Under the pieces are notes generated by a model, which had not been told where the DNA came from, ran no database searches, and saw only the letters and a list, made by a program, of their open reading frames with translations. DNA of 64,000 nt from NCBI GenBank assembly GCA_938044775.1, contig CALIOE010000037.1, positions 1 to 64,000 of the forward strand. The letters run 5' to 3'. Each line of letters begins with the position of its first letter. Within the stretch, counting starts at the first letter, position 1. The translations under genes were made by a program, and so were the position numbers. This document shows, in pieces, positions 31,715 to 41,520 of this stretch. The DNA comes from an uncultured Rhizobiaceae group bacterium (GTDB taxonomy: Bacteria > Pseudomonadota > Alphaproteobacteria > Rhizobiales > Rhizobiaceae).

Positions 31715-32854
31715 TTAGTATCCTAACATCTCCGCGAGCCTGTTTCCGTGATAGCTCGAGTCGCCGAGCAATTCGCCGGCAACCTTGGCACGTTTCAGAT
31801 ACAACCCGATGTCAAATTCATCGGTCATGCCCATGCCGCCGTGCATTTGTACGCCTTCCTGTGCAGCAAGCAGGGAGACCTTCGTGGCCTTGGCCTTGGC
31901 AAGAGCGACCAGTTTCGCGGCGTCTTCAGCGCCTTCATCCAGGGACTGCAGGGCCTTCAGGGTCAATGCTTTGCAGATTTCAATTTCGGTGTAGAGATGT
32001 GCTGAGCGATGCTGCAGCGTCTGGAAGGAACCCACAGCAACGCCAAATTGCTTGCGTTCATTGATGTAGCTCAAAGTCATCCCGAAGGCCTGGGCAGCGC
32101 TGCCGGCCATTTCTGCGGCCAGCCCGGCTCGCCCGGCGTTCAGAATTTTCTCCAGCCCGTCAGCTCCAAGATCAATCTCACCAAGAACGGCATCGGCGGT
32201 TACTTCAGCGTTGTTGAAGTCAATTCTCGCGGCATTCCGGCTATCCACCATTGCCGTCTTCTCGATCTTCAACCCGTCGGTACCGGAATCGACCAGGAAC
32301 AATGTGATGCCGTTTGCCTCGCCCGGTTCGCCACTGGTGCGGGCCGAGACAATGATTTGGTCAGCAACGTGGCCGTCAGCAACAAAGGTCTTGGCGCCGT
32401 TCAGTCGAAATCCGTTACCCATACGCTCGGCCTTAAGGGCAACGCCAAGCGTTGAGTGTTTTCCACGTTCATCGTGGGCGATGGCGAAAAGTTCCTCGCC
32501 GGCAGCGATTTTCGTCAGGTGTTGTTCCTTCTGAGCCTGGGAGCCCAGAGCATTCAATGCCGTCGCGGCCATGATCGCGCTCGATAAATAAGGTGTGGCC
32601 GTCAGCTGCTTACCCATCTCCTCAGCCACAACACCCGCACCGACCATGCCAAAGTCCGCCCCGCCATACTCCTCCGGAACAAGTATTCCGGCCCAGCCCA
32701 TTGCTGCCATCTTGGCCCACAACTCACGCGAGAACCCGTCTTCCGAGCCACTGTCGCGCAGCTCGCGCAACGCTGACACAGGCGCTTCGTCTTTCAGAAA
32801 CCCGGCTGCCGATTCGCGCAGCATTTCCTGATCTTCGGTCAGTACCAATGGCAT
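31715..32854 (-). CDS. Acyl-CoA dehydrogenase (smaller of a pair)
   Basis: QMHGGMGMTDEFDIGLYLKRAK and ACAD fold sequence. Confidence 0.92.
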   Translation of the reverse strand: MPLVLTEDQEMLRESAAGFLKDEAPVSALRELRDSGSEDGFSRELWAKMAAMGWAGILVPEEYGGADFGMVGAGVVAEEMGKQLTATPYLSSAIMAATALNALGSQAQKEQHLTKIAAGEELFAIAHDERGKHSTLGVALKAERMGNGFRLNGAKTFVADGHVADQIIVSARTSGEPGEANGITLFLVDSGTDGLKIEKTAMVDSRNAARIDFNNAEVTADAVLGEIDLGADGLEKILNAGRAGLAAEMAGSAAQAFGMTLSYINERKQFGVAVGSFQTLQHRSAHLYTEIEICKALTLKALQSLDEGAEDAAKLVALAKAKATKVSLLAAQEGVQMHGGMGMTDEFDIGLYLKRAKVAGELLGDSSYHGNRLAEMLGY

Positions 32855-32867
32855 CGCATATGCTCCC

Positions 32868-34052
32868 TTAGGCATTGGGCATCTGAAGGATGTGCTTGGC
32901 GATAATCTGCAGCTGCACTTCGGATGTGCCTCCTTCAATGGAGTTACCCTTGGTACGCAGCCAGTCGCGCGCAGCCTGGCCATCATTGTTGTTGTCGGTC
33001 ATTTCCATTTCGTCCGAACCGCCGATTTCCATTTTCAACTCGTGGCGGCGCTTATTGAGTTCAGTGCCATAATATTTGAGTACTGAGGAGACAGCGCCCA
33101 GGCTTTCGCCGCCTTTAGCGCGGTCGGATACGCTTTGCAGCAACGCACCGAAGGCCAGACTGTCTATTTCGGTCTCGATCAGTTTGGCGCGCAGCAAAGG
33201 GTCGTCCAGTTGCCCAAGCGGGTTGGTGCCGATTGCCTTCACTGCGAGCTCGCCCAACGATCTCCCTTCCGACATTCCTCCAAACAGGCTGCCGATCATT
33301 TCGCGCTCGTGGGTCAACAGGTACTTGGCAACGTCCCAGCCTTTGTTTTCTTCATAAACCAGGTTCGCTTTGGGCACGCTTACGCCGTCAAAAAAGGTCT
33401 CGCAAAAGGGCGACGAACCGGAAATCAACTTAATCGGCTTGGTGCTGACGCCCTCGCTTTCCATGTCGAAGAGCACAAATGAGATGCCTTTGTGTTTGGG
33501 CGCCTCGCTGTCCGTGCGCACAAGGCAAAAAATCCAATCCGCTTTGTCAGCGTAGGAGGTCCAGATCTTCTGCCCGGTGACGACGTAGTGGTCGCCCGCG
33601 TCCTCAGCTTTGGTTCGAAGTGAGGCAAGGTCGGAGCCGGCATTGGGTTCAGAATACCCCTGGCACCATCGAATTTCGCCGCGGGCGACCTTGGGCAAGT
33701 GTTCTTTCTTCTGAGCTTCACTGCCAAATTTGAGCAAAGCTGGTCCAAGCATTGTAATGCCGAAATTGTCGTGCGGCTTGCGGGCACCAATCGCTTTCAT
33801 TTCCTGTTTCAGAACGGCGGCCTCTTCCTTTGAAAGGCCACCCCCGCCATATTCGCTCGGCCACGTGGGTACGGTCCAGCCGCGAGCCCCCATGCGTTCA
33901 AGCCAGAGCCTTTGTCCCTCGGACGTGAATTCCCATTTGCGGCCGCCCCAACACGATGTGTCCTCGGAAAGCTTGCCGTCGCGCATGTCGGCGGGGCAGT
34001 TTTCCTCAAGCCATTGACGTGTTTCGGCCCTGAACTGTTGCAGGTCACTCAT
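32868..34052 (-). CDS. Acyl-CoA dehydrogenase (larger of a pair)
   Basis: WCQGYSEPNAGSDLASL, IEGGTSEVQ motifs. Confidence 0.94.
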   Translation of the reverse strand: MSDLQQFRAETRQWLEENCPADMRDGKLSEDTSCWGGRKWEFTSEGQRLWLERMGARGWTVPTWPSEYGGGGLSKEEAAVLKQEMKAIGARKPHDNFGITMLGPALLKFGSEAQKKEHLPKVARGEIRWCQGYSEPNAGSDLASLRTKAEDAGDHYVVTGQKIWTSYADKADWIFCLVRTDSEAPKHKGISFVLFDMESEGVSTKPIKLISGSSPFCETFFDGVSVPKANLVYEENKGWDVAKYLLTHEREMIGSLFGGMSEGRSLGELAVKAIGTNPLGQLDDPLLRAKLIETEIDSLAFGALLQSVSDRAKGGESLGAVSSVLKYYGTELNKRRHELKMEIGGSDEMEMTDNNNDGQAARDWLRTKGNSIEGGTSEVQLQIIAKHILQMPNA

Positions 34053-34062
34053 GCTAGGTGTC

Positions 34063-34830
34063 TCACGTTATGGTTTGTCCGCCATCAATTACGATCTGCT
34101 GACCGTTCATATAGGAGCCAGCCTTTGATGCCAGGAATACGGCAGCACCTGCGATCTCTTCCGGCTCGCCTATACGGCCCATCGGTGTCGTAATCAGCGC
34201 CCGCTTCAAATTGTCGGGGTTTTCCCACAATGCCTTGGCGAAATCGGTCTTGATTAATCCGGGCGCGATGCAGTTAACACGCACGTTATGTGACCCGTAT
34301 TCGACCGCCATGTTGCGGGCTAACTGGAAGTCGGCAGCTTTGGAAATGCAATAGGCACCAATGATTGGAGACCCTTTGAGTCCGCCGATGGAGGACACGA
34401 TCACGATTGCCCCGTCTTTGCGCTCCAGCATTTGCGGCGAGACCATGCCGATCAGCCAATTGTTTGAAACGACGTTATTTTGCAGGATCTTGGTGAACTG
34501 CTCGTCTTCGATGTCGGCCATGGGGCCATAATAAGGGTTGGAAGCAGCATTGCAGACGAGAACATGAACATCACCAAAGTGCCTGGTGGTTTCATCGACC
34601 AGGTTTTGCAGTTCGTCCTTGGACGAGATATTGGCCGCAACCGCTAATGCCGTACCTTCGCCATGCTTTGCGTTGAGTTCGTCCGCGACTTCGACACAAG
34701 CTGCCATTTTCCGCGATGAAATAACCACCTTGGCGCCATGCACGGCCATCTCCTCGGCGATGGCTTTGCCGATGCCACGGGATGAGCCTGTAATAATGGC
34801 GGTTTTGCCCTTCAGATCGAACAGGCTCAT
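34063..34830 (-). CDS. SDR family oxidoreductase
   Basis: TAIITGSSRGIGKAIAEEM, YCISKAA. Confidence 0.95.
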   Translation of the reverse strand: MSLFDLKGKTAIITGSSRGIGKAIAEEMAVHGAKVVISSRKMAACVEVADELNAKHGEGTALAVAANISSKDELQNLVDETTRHFGDVHVLVCNAASNPYYGPMADIEDEQFTKILQNNVVSNNWLIGMVSPQMLERKDGAIVIVSSIGGLKGSPIIGAYCISKAADFQLARNMAVEYGSHNVRVNCIAPGLIKTDFAKALWENPDNLKRALITTPMGRIGEPEEIAGAAVFLASKAGSYMNGQQIVIDGGQTIT

Positions 34831-36932
34831 GATGCGTTCTCCTTGTCCCAATCGGCAAGGCTCTGGCCGCTCTCGGCCAGTTCCATCAACAGGTCGGATG
34901 GGGTCCAATGAACACCACCGGCACCATCGCTCCACTCAGATATCTTTGCGGCCACGGTTTTTAATCCCACAGACTCGGCATAATGCATCGGCCCGCCGCG
35001 CCAGCGCGGGTAGCCGTAGCCGTAATTGTAAACCACATCGATATCGCTGGCTCGAGCAGCTACGCCTTCGCCCAACACATGCGCGCCTTCGTTTGCCAAC
35101 GCAAACTGCGTGCGTTCGACGATTTCCTCGTCGGAGATCTCACGCGTGTTGATGCCGAGCTCGCTGCGCACTTCGCTGACAATGCGAGTGGCTTCGCTGT
35201 TTTCGCTGCGAGCGCGGGTTTCAGGGTCATATGTGTAGAATCCCGCGCCGGATTTCTGACCCAGGAACCCGGCCTCAACAAGCCGGTCGGCGGCTGTATA
35301 AATGCGGCTTTCGTGCTCGTCGAGTTTTTGGTCCTGGCGCGACTTGTAACCAATATCGAGGCCAGCCAGATCGCTGACGGCAAACGGCCCCATGGCCCAC
35401 CCAAAATCGGTCAATGCTTTGTCCACCTGATCCGGAGAAGCACCTTCCAGCACGAGCAAATTTGCCTGGCGCAGATAAGGCGTCAGCATCCGATTGCCGA
35501 TAAAACCGTGCCCGACCCTTGCAATAGCTGGTGTTTTGCGAGTCTTCTTGGCCATTTCCAGCGCTGTCAGCAGGGCATCGTCGGCCGTTTCATCAGCACG
35601 GACAATTTCGAGCAGAGGCATAATATTTGCGGGTGAAAAATAGTGCATACCCAATACATCGGCCGGACGGGATGTTTCGGCAGCGATTTCGTTGATGTCC
35701 AGATAAGACGTGTTGGTTGCCAGGACGGCACCCTTCTTGGCAACTGCATCCAGCTTACCGAATACTTCTTTCTTGATGGCCATAGTTTCAAATACGGCCT
35801 CAACGATCAGGTCACAGTCGGCCAGATCATCGTACGACGTCGTCCGCTCCAGTCGGGCCATTCGTTCAGCAACGCCCTCTTTTGTGATCCGTCCGCTCTT
35901 AATGCCGCGGGCCCAGTTTTTCTCCATCGTTGCAAAACCGCGGTCCAGCGCGTCTTCGGTCATTTCCAAAACGGTTACGGGAATACCCGCTTCGGCGTAG
36001 GTCATGGCGATACCTCCGCCCATGGTGCCGGCGCCGATAATGCCGACTTTTTTGACAACACGCGGATCGCCCTTAACATCTTTCGGCGGTTTGGCTGACG
36101 CCCGCTCGGCAAAGAAAATGTGACGCAGGGCCTTCGACTGGTCTGAGACCACCAGCTCCATAAAGGTAGCGCGCTCTTTCTTCATGCCTTCGTTGAATGG
36201 GATTTCATATGCCGCCCGCACGCACTCGGTCGCTCTAATGGGAGCAATCGCTCCTTTGGCCTTCCTGGCGATGGTCGGCATCGCTGCATCAAAACCGGCG
36301 GCAATGGCATCGGTCATTTCGAGCGTTACCCTGGAAAGACGGCGGTTCTCAAAATCCTGTTCCGCAATCTCATTTGCCAATGCGACAGCGGCTTCGACGG
36401 TTCCGCTGTCGACGGTTTTGTCCACAAGACCGATTTCTGCTGCTTTCGCACCCGAGACTGGCCGGCCAGACGACACCATCGTGATTGATTCGACCGGGTT
36501 CTGCAGCAGGCGCGGCAAGCGCTGTGTGCCGCCGGCTCCGGGAAGCAGGCCCAGATTGACCTCCGGGAGCCCAAGCTTTGCCTTTGCATTGGCAACCCGG
36601 TAGTGGCACGACAAAGCAACCTCCAGTCCGCCTCCCAGCGTATTTCCTTCAACCGCGGCCACAACCGGCAGAGCAGTCGCTTCGATCGTGTCGCAGACAC
36701 TTGGCAGGCCCGGCTCTTGCAACGGTTTGCCGAACTCCTTGATGTCAGCCCCCGCAATAAAGGTTCCACCCTTGCCCGCCAGTACGATCGCCTTCGCGCC
36801 GGCGTCAGAGGCCTTTTCGAGCCCAGTCACAATCCCCGCGCGAACATGATGCGACAGCGCGTTAACAGGGGGATTGTCAATCCAAAGGATCGCCACGTTG
36901 TCGCGCATTTCCAGTCCGACAGACTGCGTCAT
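34827..36932 (-). CDS. Enoyl-CoA hydratase/3-hydroxyacyl-CoA dehydrogenase fusion (FadJ/FadB-like)
   Basis: N-terminal crotonase (GGTFIAGADIKEFG) plus 3HCDH (VGIIGAGTMGGGIAMTYAEAGIPV). Confidence 0.95.
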   Translation of the reverse strand: MTQSVGLEMRDNVAILWIDNPPVNALSHHVRAGIVTGLEKASDAGAKAIVLAGKGGTFIAGADIKEFGKPLQEPGLPSVCDTIEATALPVVAAVEGNTLGGGLEVALSCHYRVANAKAKLGLPEVNLGLLPGAGGTQRLPRLLQNPVESITMVSSGRPVSGAKAAEIGLVDKTVDSGTVEAAVALANEIAEQDFENRRLSRVTLEMTDAIAAGFDAAMPTIARKAKGAIAPIRATECVRAAYEIPFNEGMKKERATFMELVVSDQSKALRHIFFAERASAKPPKDVKGDPRVVKKVGIIGAGTMGGGIAMTYAEAGIPVTVLEMTEDALDRGFATMEKNWARGIKSGRITKEGVAERMARLERTTSYDDLADCDLIVEAVFETMAIKKEVFGKLDAVAKKGAVLATNTSYLDINEIAAETSRPADVLGMHYFSPANIMPLLEIVRADETADDALLTALEMAKKTRKTPAIARVGHGFIGNRMLTPYLRQANLLVLEGASPDQVDKALTDFGWAMGPFAVSDLAGLDIGYKSRQDQKLDEHESRIYTAADRLVEAGFLGQKSGAGFYTYDPETRARSENSEATRIVSEVRSELGINTREISDEEIVERTQFALANEGAHVLGEGVAARASDIDVVYNYGYGYPRWRGGPMHYAESVGLKTVAAKISEWSDGAGGVHWTPSDLLMELAESGQSLADWDKENAS

Positions 36933-36976
36933 TTCGTTCTCCTCCCGCCGCTGCTGCGGTCGCGTTTTTTGACGGG

Positions 36977-37771
36977 CTAACGCCCTTTGAACTCGGGTTT
37001 TCTCTTTTCGACAAAGGCTTGTGCAGCCTCTTTGTGATCCTCTGTGCGCATCGACAAAACCATATGCATCGCTTCCTGATCCAGGGCTTGCGACAGTGTG
37101 CCGTGCTCTGCCAGGTTCATGTTGCGCTTCATGTAGCTAAGCGCAACCGATGGGCCATTTGCGAGCTGACTTGCCCAGTCTTCAGCTGTTTCGTCCAGTG
37201 TCTCGGCTGCAACGGCGCTGTTGACGATGCCCATATCCGCTGCTTCTGCGCCGTTGAAAACGCGGGCCAGATAATAGAGCTCTCGCGCTTTTGATGTGCC
37301 GATAATTTTTGAGAGAAACCAGGAACCGCCAAAATCACCGGATCCGCCGACGCGGGCAAAGGCAGTCGTGAATTTTGCATTCTGATCGGCCAGCCGCAGG
37401 TCACATGACAAGGCAAGAGAAAAACCTGCACCGGCACACGCCCCGTTTACAACTGCCAGCGTCGGTTTTGGCATTTCGTGCAACAGCCGAGATGATTCCA
37501 TAATGCCGCGAATGAACGCCGCTTCGGCGTCGATGCTTTGAGTGTGGCCCTTCTCGAGCCGCTCAGTCATGGCTTTGACATCACCACCGGCACAAAACGC
37601 TTCGCCCGTTCCCGTCAAAACCACACAACCGATATCTGCATCGTGCCAGCAGCGCTCAAGCATTCGTGGCAATTCGACCCACATCTCCCGCGACATGGCA
37701 TTGCGCGCCTCGGGGCGGTCGATGGTTATCCTGGCGATCCGGTTTTTGACCGCCATGCGCAGGTTTTTCAT
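36977..37771 (-). CDS. Enoyl-CoA hydratase/isomerase family protein
   Basis: TGEAFCAGGDVKAM, NGACAGAGFSLALSCDLRLA. Confidence 0.94.
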   Translation of the reverse strand: MKNLRMAVKNRIARITIDRPEARNAMSREMWVELPRMLERCWHDADIGCVVLTGTGEAFCAGGDVKAMTERLEKGHTQSIDAEAAFIRGIMESSRLLHEMPKPTLAVVNGACAGAGFSLALSCDLRLADQNAKFTTAFARVGGSGDFGGSWFLSKIIGTSKARELYYLARVFNGAEAADMGIVNSAVAAETLDETAEDWASQLANGPSVALSYMKRNMNLAEHGTLSQALDQEAMHMVLSMRTEDHKEAAQAFVEKRKPEFKGR

Positions 37772-37793
37772 TTTCGAAATCCCTTGCCAGTGA

Positions 37794-38972
37794 TCAATAG
37801 ACCTCGAACAGTCCGGCTGCGCCCATGCCGCCACCTACGCACATTGTGCAGACAACATACTTCGCGTTGCGGCGTTTGCCTTCGATTAATGCGTGACCAA
37901 CCATGCGGGCCCCGCTCATGCCGTAAGGGTGGCCGATCGAAATCGCTCCGCCGTTCACATTGAGAATTTCGTCGGGAATGCCCAGGGTGTCGCGGCAGTG
38001 CAAAACCTGCACTGCGAAAGCCTCGTTTAGCTCCCACAAATCAATGTCTTCGACTTTCAGGTTGAATCTCTCAAGCAACTTGGGCACCGCATATATCGGG
38101 CCGATGCCCATTTCGTCAGGCTCGAGGCCGGCGACAGCGACGCCTCGATAGGCCCCAAGCGGATTAATGCCGCGCTTCTCGGCATCCTTGGCTTCCATCA
38201 CCACTGCAGCGGAAGCACCATCGGACAGTTGCGAGGCATTGCCGGCAGTTATGGTCTTGTCCGGGCCCAATACGGGCTGAAGACCCTGAAGGCCCTCGAG
38301 GGTTGTGGACGGGCGGTTGCCCTCGTCCTTGTCGAGTTTGACATCTTGATTGGATGTTTCTTTGGTTTCTTTGTTGACCAGCATCATGGTTGAAGGCAGC
38401 GCCACAATCTCGTCGTCAAACTTGCCTGCTTCCTGGGCTGCGGCAGTGCGCATCTGCGACTGGTAGCCATATTCGTCCATGGATTCGCGCGAGATGCCAT
38501 AGCGATCCGCAACGACTTCTGCGGTCTCGAGCATAGACATGTAAACATGGGGATGCATGGCGATCAGGGACTTATCGACACCGACACGCATTTCACCGGT
38601 TTGGACCATTGAAATCGATTCCACACCACCACCGACACAAACGGGCATATGATCATGAACGACCTGTTTGGCGGCTGTCGCTATGGCCATCATGCCTGAC
38701 GCGCATTGGCGGTCGAGCGACATGCCTGCAACAGAAACCGGCAGACCGGCCCGCAACGCTGCCTGGCGACCAATATTGCCACCCTGTACGCCCTGCTGCA
38801 TCGCAGCACCCATCACAACGTCGTCAACCTCGCCCTTGTCGATTCCGGCACGTGCAACGGCGTGCTCAACTGCATGACCTGCCAGCGTTTGCGACGGAGT
38901 ATTGTTGAAAGCGCCGCGATAGGCCTTGCCGATTGGTGTTCGGGCGGTTGATACGATGACAGCTTCGCGCAT
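37794..38972 (-). CDS. Acetyl-CoA C-acyltransferase (thiolase); start assigned to [15 protein letters not shown]
   Basis: [45 protein letters not shown]. Confidence 0.96.
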   Translation of the reverse strand: MREAVIVSTARTPIGKAYRGAFNNTPSQTLAGHAVEHAVARAGIDKGEVDDVVMGAAMQQGVQGGNIGRQAALRAGLPVSVAGMSLDRQCASGMMAIATAAKQVVHDHMPVCVGGGVESISMVQTGEMRVGVDKSLIAMHPHVYMSMLETAEVVADRYGISRESMDEYGYQSQMRTAAAQEAGKFDDEIVALPSTMMLVNKETKETSNQDVKLDKDEGNRPSTTLEGLQGLQPVLGPDKTITAGNASQLSDGASAAVVMEAKDAEKRGINPLGAYRGVAVAGLEPDEMGIGPIYAVPKLLERFNLKVEDIDLWELNEAFAVQVLHCRDTLGIPDEILNVNGGAISIGHPYGMSGARMVGHALIEGKRRNAKYVVCTMCVGGGMGAAGLFEVY

Positions 38973-39004
38973 GGTGTTCTCCTTCCGGTCGCGGGGGGTG
39001 CGAC

Positions 39005-39026
39005 CAACATACCGAGTAGTATGTTG
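39005..39026. promoter_or_regulatory. 22-bp perfect inverted repeat CAACATAC-N6-GTATGTTG between thiolase and SCP2 genes
   Basis: Arms 39005-39012 and 39019-39026 in a divergent promoter. Confidence 0.65.
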
Positions 39027-39093
39027 ACTATGCAGCTTGTTTTCTGCAAGGGCAAGGACAACAATATCCACCTCTTCAAAGAAAGCAGATGAC

Positions 39094-39396
39094 ATGACAC
39101 TTGAGGAAATGACCGCCGATATGGCGAAGCGCGTTGCCGACAACGGTGCGATTGATGGAAAAGTGGTAAAATTTGACTTTGGCGCCGATGGCCAGATCAC
39201 CATCGATGGTTCATCTGATCCATCCGTCGTCAACAACGACAACGGAGATGCCGACTGTACGGTCACTGTCGACAAAGACATGTTTGAAAGTATTGCAGCC
39301 GGCGAAGAAAATGCCCAGATGGCATTCATGTCGGGCAAACTGAAAGTTGACGGCGATATGGGTATCGCCATGCAACTGGGTTCGCTGCTCGGCTGA
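39094..39396 (+). CDS. SCP2 sterol-binding domain protein
   Basis: [57 protein letters not shown]. Confidence 0.95.
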   Translation: MTLEEMTADMAKRVADNGAIDGKVVKFDFGADGQITIDGSSDPSVVNNDNGDADCTVTVDKDMFESIAAGEENAQMAFMSGKLKVDGDMGIAMQLGSLLG

Positions 39397-39409
39397 GCAA
39401 AGGCGAAAA

Positions 39410-40570
39410 ATGGCCGTTTCAAAATCTGAAGTTCAGCAAGCGCTGTCGGGTGTCAGGGCACCGGACGGCGACAGCAACATCGTGGATCTGGGCATGGTCT
39501 CGGAACCCTTCATCACCGAGGGTGACGGAGGAGCCAAGATCATGTTCTCGCTCACTGTTCCCGCGCAGCTGGCGAAAACTCTTGAACCACTGCGCGGACA
39601 GGCCGAGAAAGCGGTGATGGCGATCGAGGGAGTGGCTTCGGTCATGGTTGCGCTGACCGCTGAGCGAAAGGCCGGGGAAGGTGTGGTAACTCCGCCGCCC
39701 ATTGCACCAAAGTCGGCACCGCCGCGATCTTTGTCTGAGCCCGCGGGACAGGCCACCACGCAACCTGGAATCCCGGGCGTCCGGCAGATCATTGCTGTCG
39801 CGTCAGGCAAAGGTGGCGTCGGCAAATCCACAACATCCATCAACCTCGCCCTGGGTCTGCAGAAGCTTGGACTGAAGGTCGGAGTGCTGGATGCCGACAT
39901 CTACGGCCCATCGATGCCACGTCTTTTGGGATTGACCGGCAAGCCGACCACACAAGGCCGTATTCTGCAGCCAATGAACGGCTACGGGTTGAAGGTCATG
40001 TCGATCGGTTTCCTGGTCGAAGAAGACACCCCGATGATCTGGCGCGGACCCATGGTGATATCGGCGCTGACGCAGATGATGCGCGAAGTGGCCTGGGGCA
40101 ACGAGGACGACCCGCTTGATGTGCTTGTCGTTGACATGCCTCCGGGAACAGGGGATGCGCAGTTGACGATGGCTCAGCAGGTGCCGCTGGCAGGTGCCGT
40201 GATCGTTTCAACACCGCAAGATTTGTCGTTGATTGATGCCCGCAAGGGACTCAATATGTTCAGAAAAGTATCGGTTCCAATTCTCGGAATCGTTGAAAAT
40301 ATGAGCACGTTCATTTGCCCCAAATGCGGAGAGCAAACGGACATTTTTGGTCACGGTGGCGCGAAGGCGGAAGCTGAAAAGCTGGGTGTAACATTCCTGG
40401 GAGAAGTTCCTTTGCACATCGATATTCGCAAGAATTCAGACGGAGGCACTCCTATTGTTGCCTCTGAACCCGATGGTGCCCATGCTGAAATTTACTCTGC
40501 AATTGCTGCTGAAGTGTGGGGGAAATTGAGTGAAGCGAAAAGCGATGGGCCAGCCATCGTTTTCGACTAG
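39410..40570 (+). CDS. apbC: Mrp/NBP35 family Fe-S cluster carrier ATPase
   Basis: [43 protein letters not shown]. Confidence 0.96.
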   Translation: MAVSKSEVQQALSGVRAPDGDSNIVDLGMVSEPFITEGDGGAKIMFSLTVPAQLAKTLEPLRGQAEKAVMAIEGVASVMVALTAERKAGEGVVTPPPIAPKSAPPRSLSEPAGQATTQPGIPGVRQIIAVASGKGGVGKSTTSINLALGLQKLGLKVGVLDADIYGPSMPRLLGLTGKPTTQGRILQPMNGYGLKVMSIGFLVEEDTPMIWRGPMVISALTQMMREVAWGNEDDPLDVLVVDMPPGTGDAQLTMAQQVPLAGAVIVSTPQDLSLIDARKGLNMFRKVSVPILGIVENMSTFICPKCGEQTDIFGHGGAKAEAEKLGVTFLGEVPLHIDIRKNSDGGTPIVASEPDGAHAEIYSAIAAEVWGKLSEAKSDGPAIVFD

Positions 40571-40581
40571 GAAAAGCGGCC

Positions 40582-41520
40582 ATGGTCGTCAATCTCACCG
40601 CCGAAGATGTCCGCAATACAGCGAACTGGCCACTGGTGATTGACGCCCTTCGTGAAGGTCACAAGGCGCCCAGACCCAGTATTGGTGACACTTTCGTAGG
40701 TGCCGATGGCCGCACCATGCTGGTGCGAAGCGCCTTTATCGGAGGCCTGGCAGCCGGTGTGAAGGCAGCCACAGTTGTACCGGACAATCCCGACCGTCAG
40801 CCTCCGCTGCCGGCGATCCATGCCCAGATAATGCTGTTTGATGATCAGACTGGTGAACTCACCGCGATTGTTGATGGCACGGAGGTGACGGCCTGGAAAA
40901 CAGCCGGCGACAGTGCGCTGGGCTGCGATCTTCTCGCCCGTCACGATGTTGAGACGCTGCTCATGATCGGGGCAGGTGCGATGGCAGAACCTTTGATCCG
41001 AGCGCATCTTTCTGTACGCCCCATGATCCGCAAGGTCATCCTCTGGAACCGGTCGCAGGGCCGCCTGGAACAGCTGAATCGGCGTTTGAACGACCTTGCC
41101 CAGACAGTTGAAATGACTCTCGATCTCGATGATTTTGTTTCGGATGCGGACGTCATTTGCTGTGCTACGATGACCAACGAGCCGGTATTGAAGGGTGGGC
41201 TGGTAGCCCCGGGATGCCATGTTGATCTTGTCGGCGCCTATAAAGCAGATATGCGCGAAGCTGATGATGAATTGCACAGGCGTGGCAGGTGGTTTGTTGA
41301 CAGTCTGGAGACGACGCTGGACCACATTGGCGAGTTGAAAATTCCAATATCGGAAGGACTCATCGACCGGGACGCCGTGCACGGTGACCTGAACGATCTG
41401 GTTGCCGGCCGCACAGGACGGAAGGATGAGAACGATATTACGGTGTTCAAGAACGGGGGAGGTGCACACCTGGATATCATGGTGAGCGATGCGCTTGTGA
41501 AGGCGCATCGTCCGGCATGA
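40582..41520 (+). CDS. Ornithine cyclodeaminase/mu-crystallin family protein
   Basis: DGTEVTAWKTAGDSALG, MIGAGAMAEPLIRAHL, HVDLVGAY. Confidence 0.9.
   Translation: MVVNLTAEDVRNTANWPLVIDALREGHKAPRPSIGDTFVGADGRTMLVRSAFIGGLAAGVKAATVVPDNPDRQPPLPAIHAQIMLFDDQTGELTAIVDGTEVTAWKTAGDSALGCDLLARHDVETLLMIGAGAMAEPLIRAHLSVRPMIRKVILWNRSQGRLEQLNRRLNDLAQTVEMTLDLDDFVSDADVICCATMTNEPVLKGGLVAPGCHVDLVGAYKADMREADDELHRRGRWFVDSLETTLDHIGELKIPISEGLIDRDAVHGDLNDLVAGRTGRKDENDITVFKNGGGAHLDIMVSDALVKAHRPA

Noticed and set aside
37794-39422. 542-aa version of the thiolase with a long N-terminal extension
   Set aside because: First 150 residues are antisense of the SCP2 gene; thiolase begins at [15 protein letters not shown] (38972)
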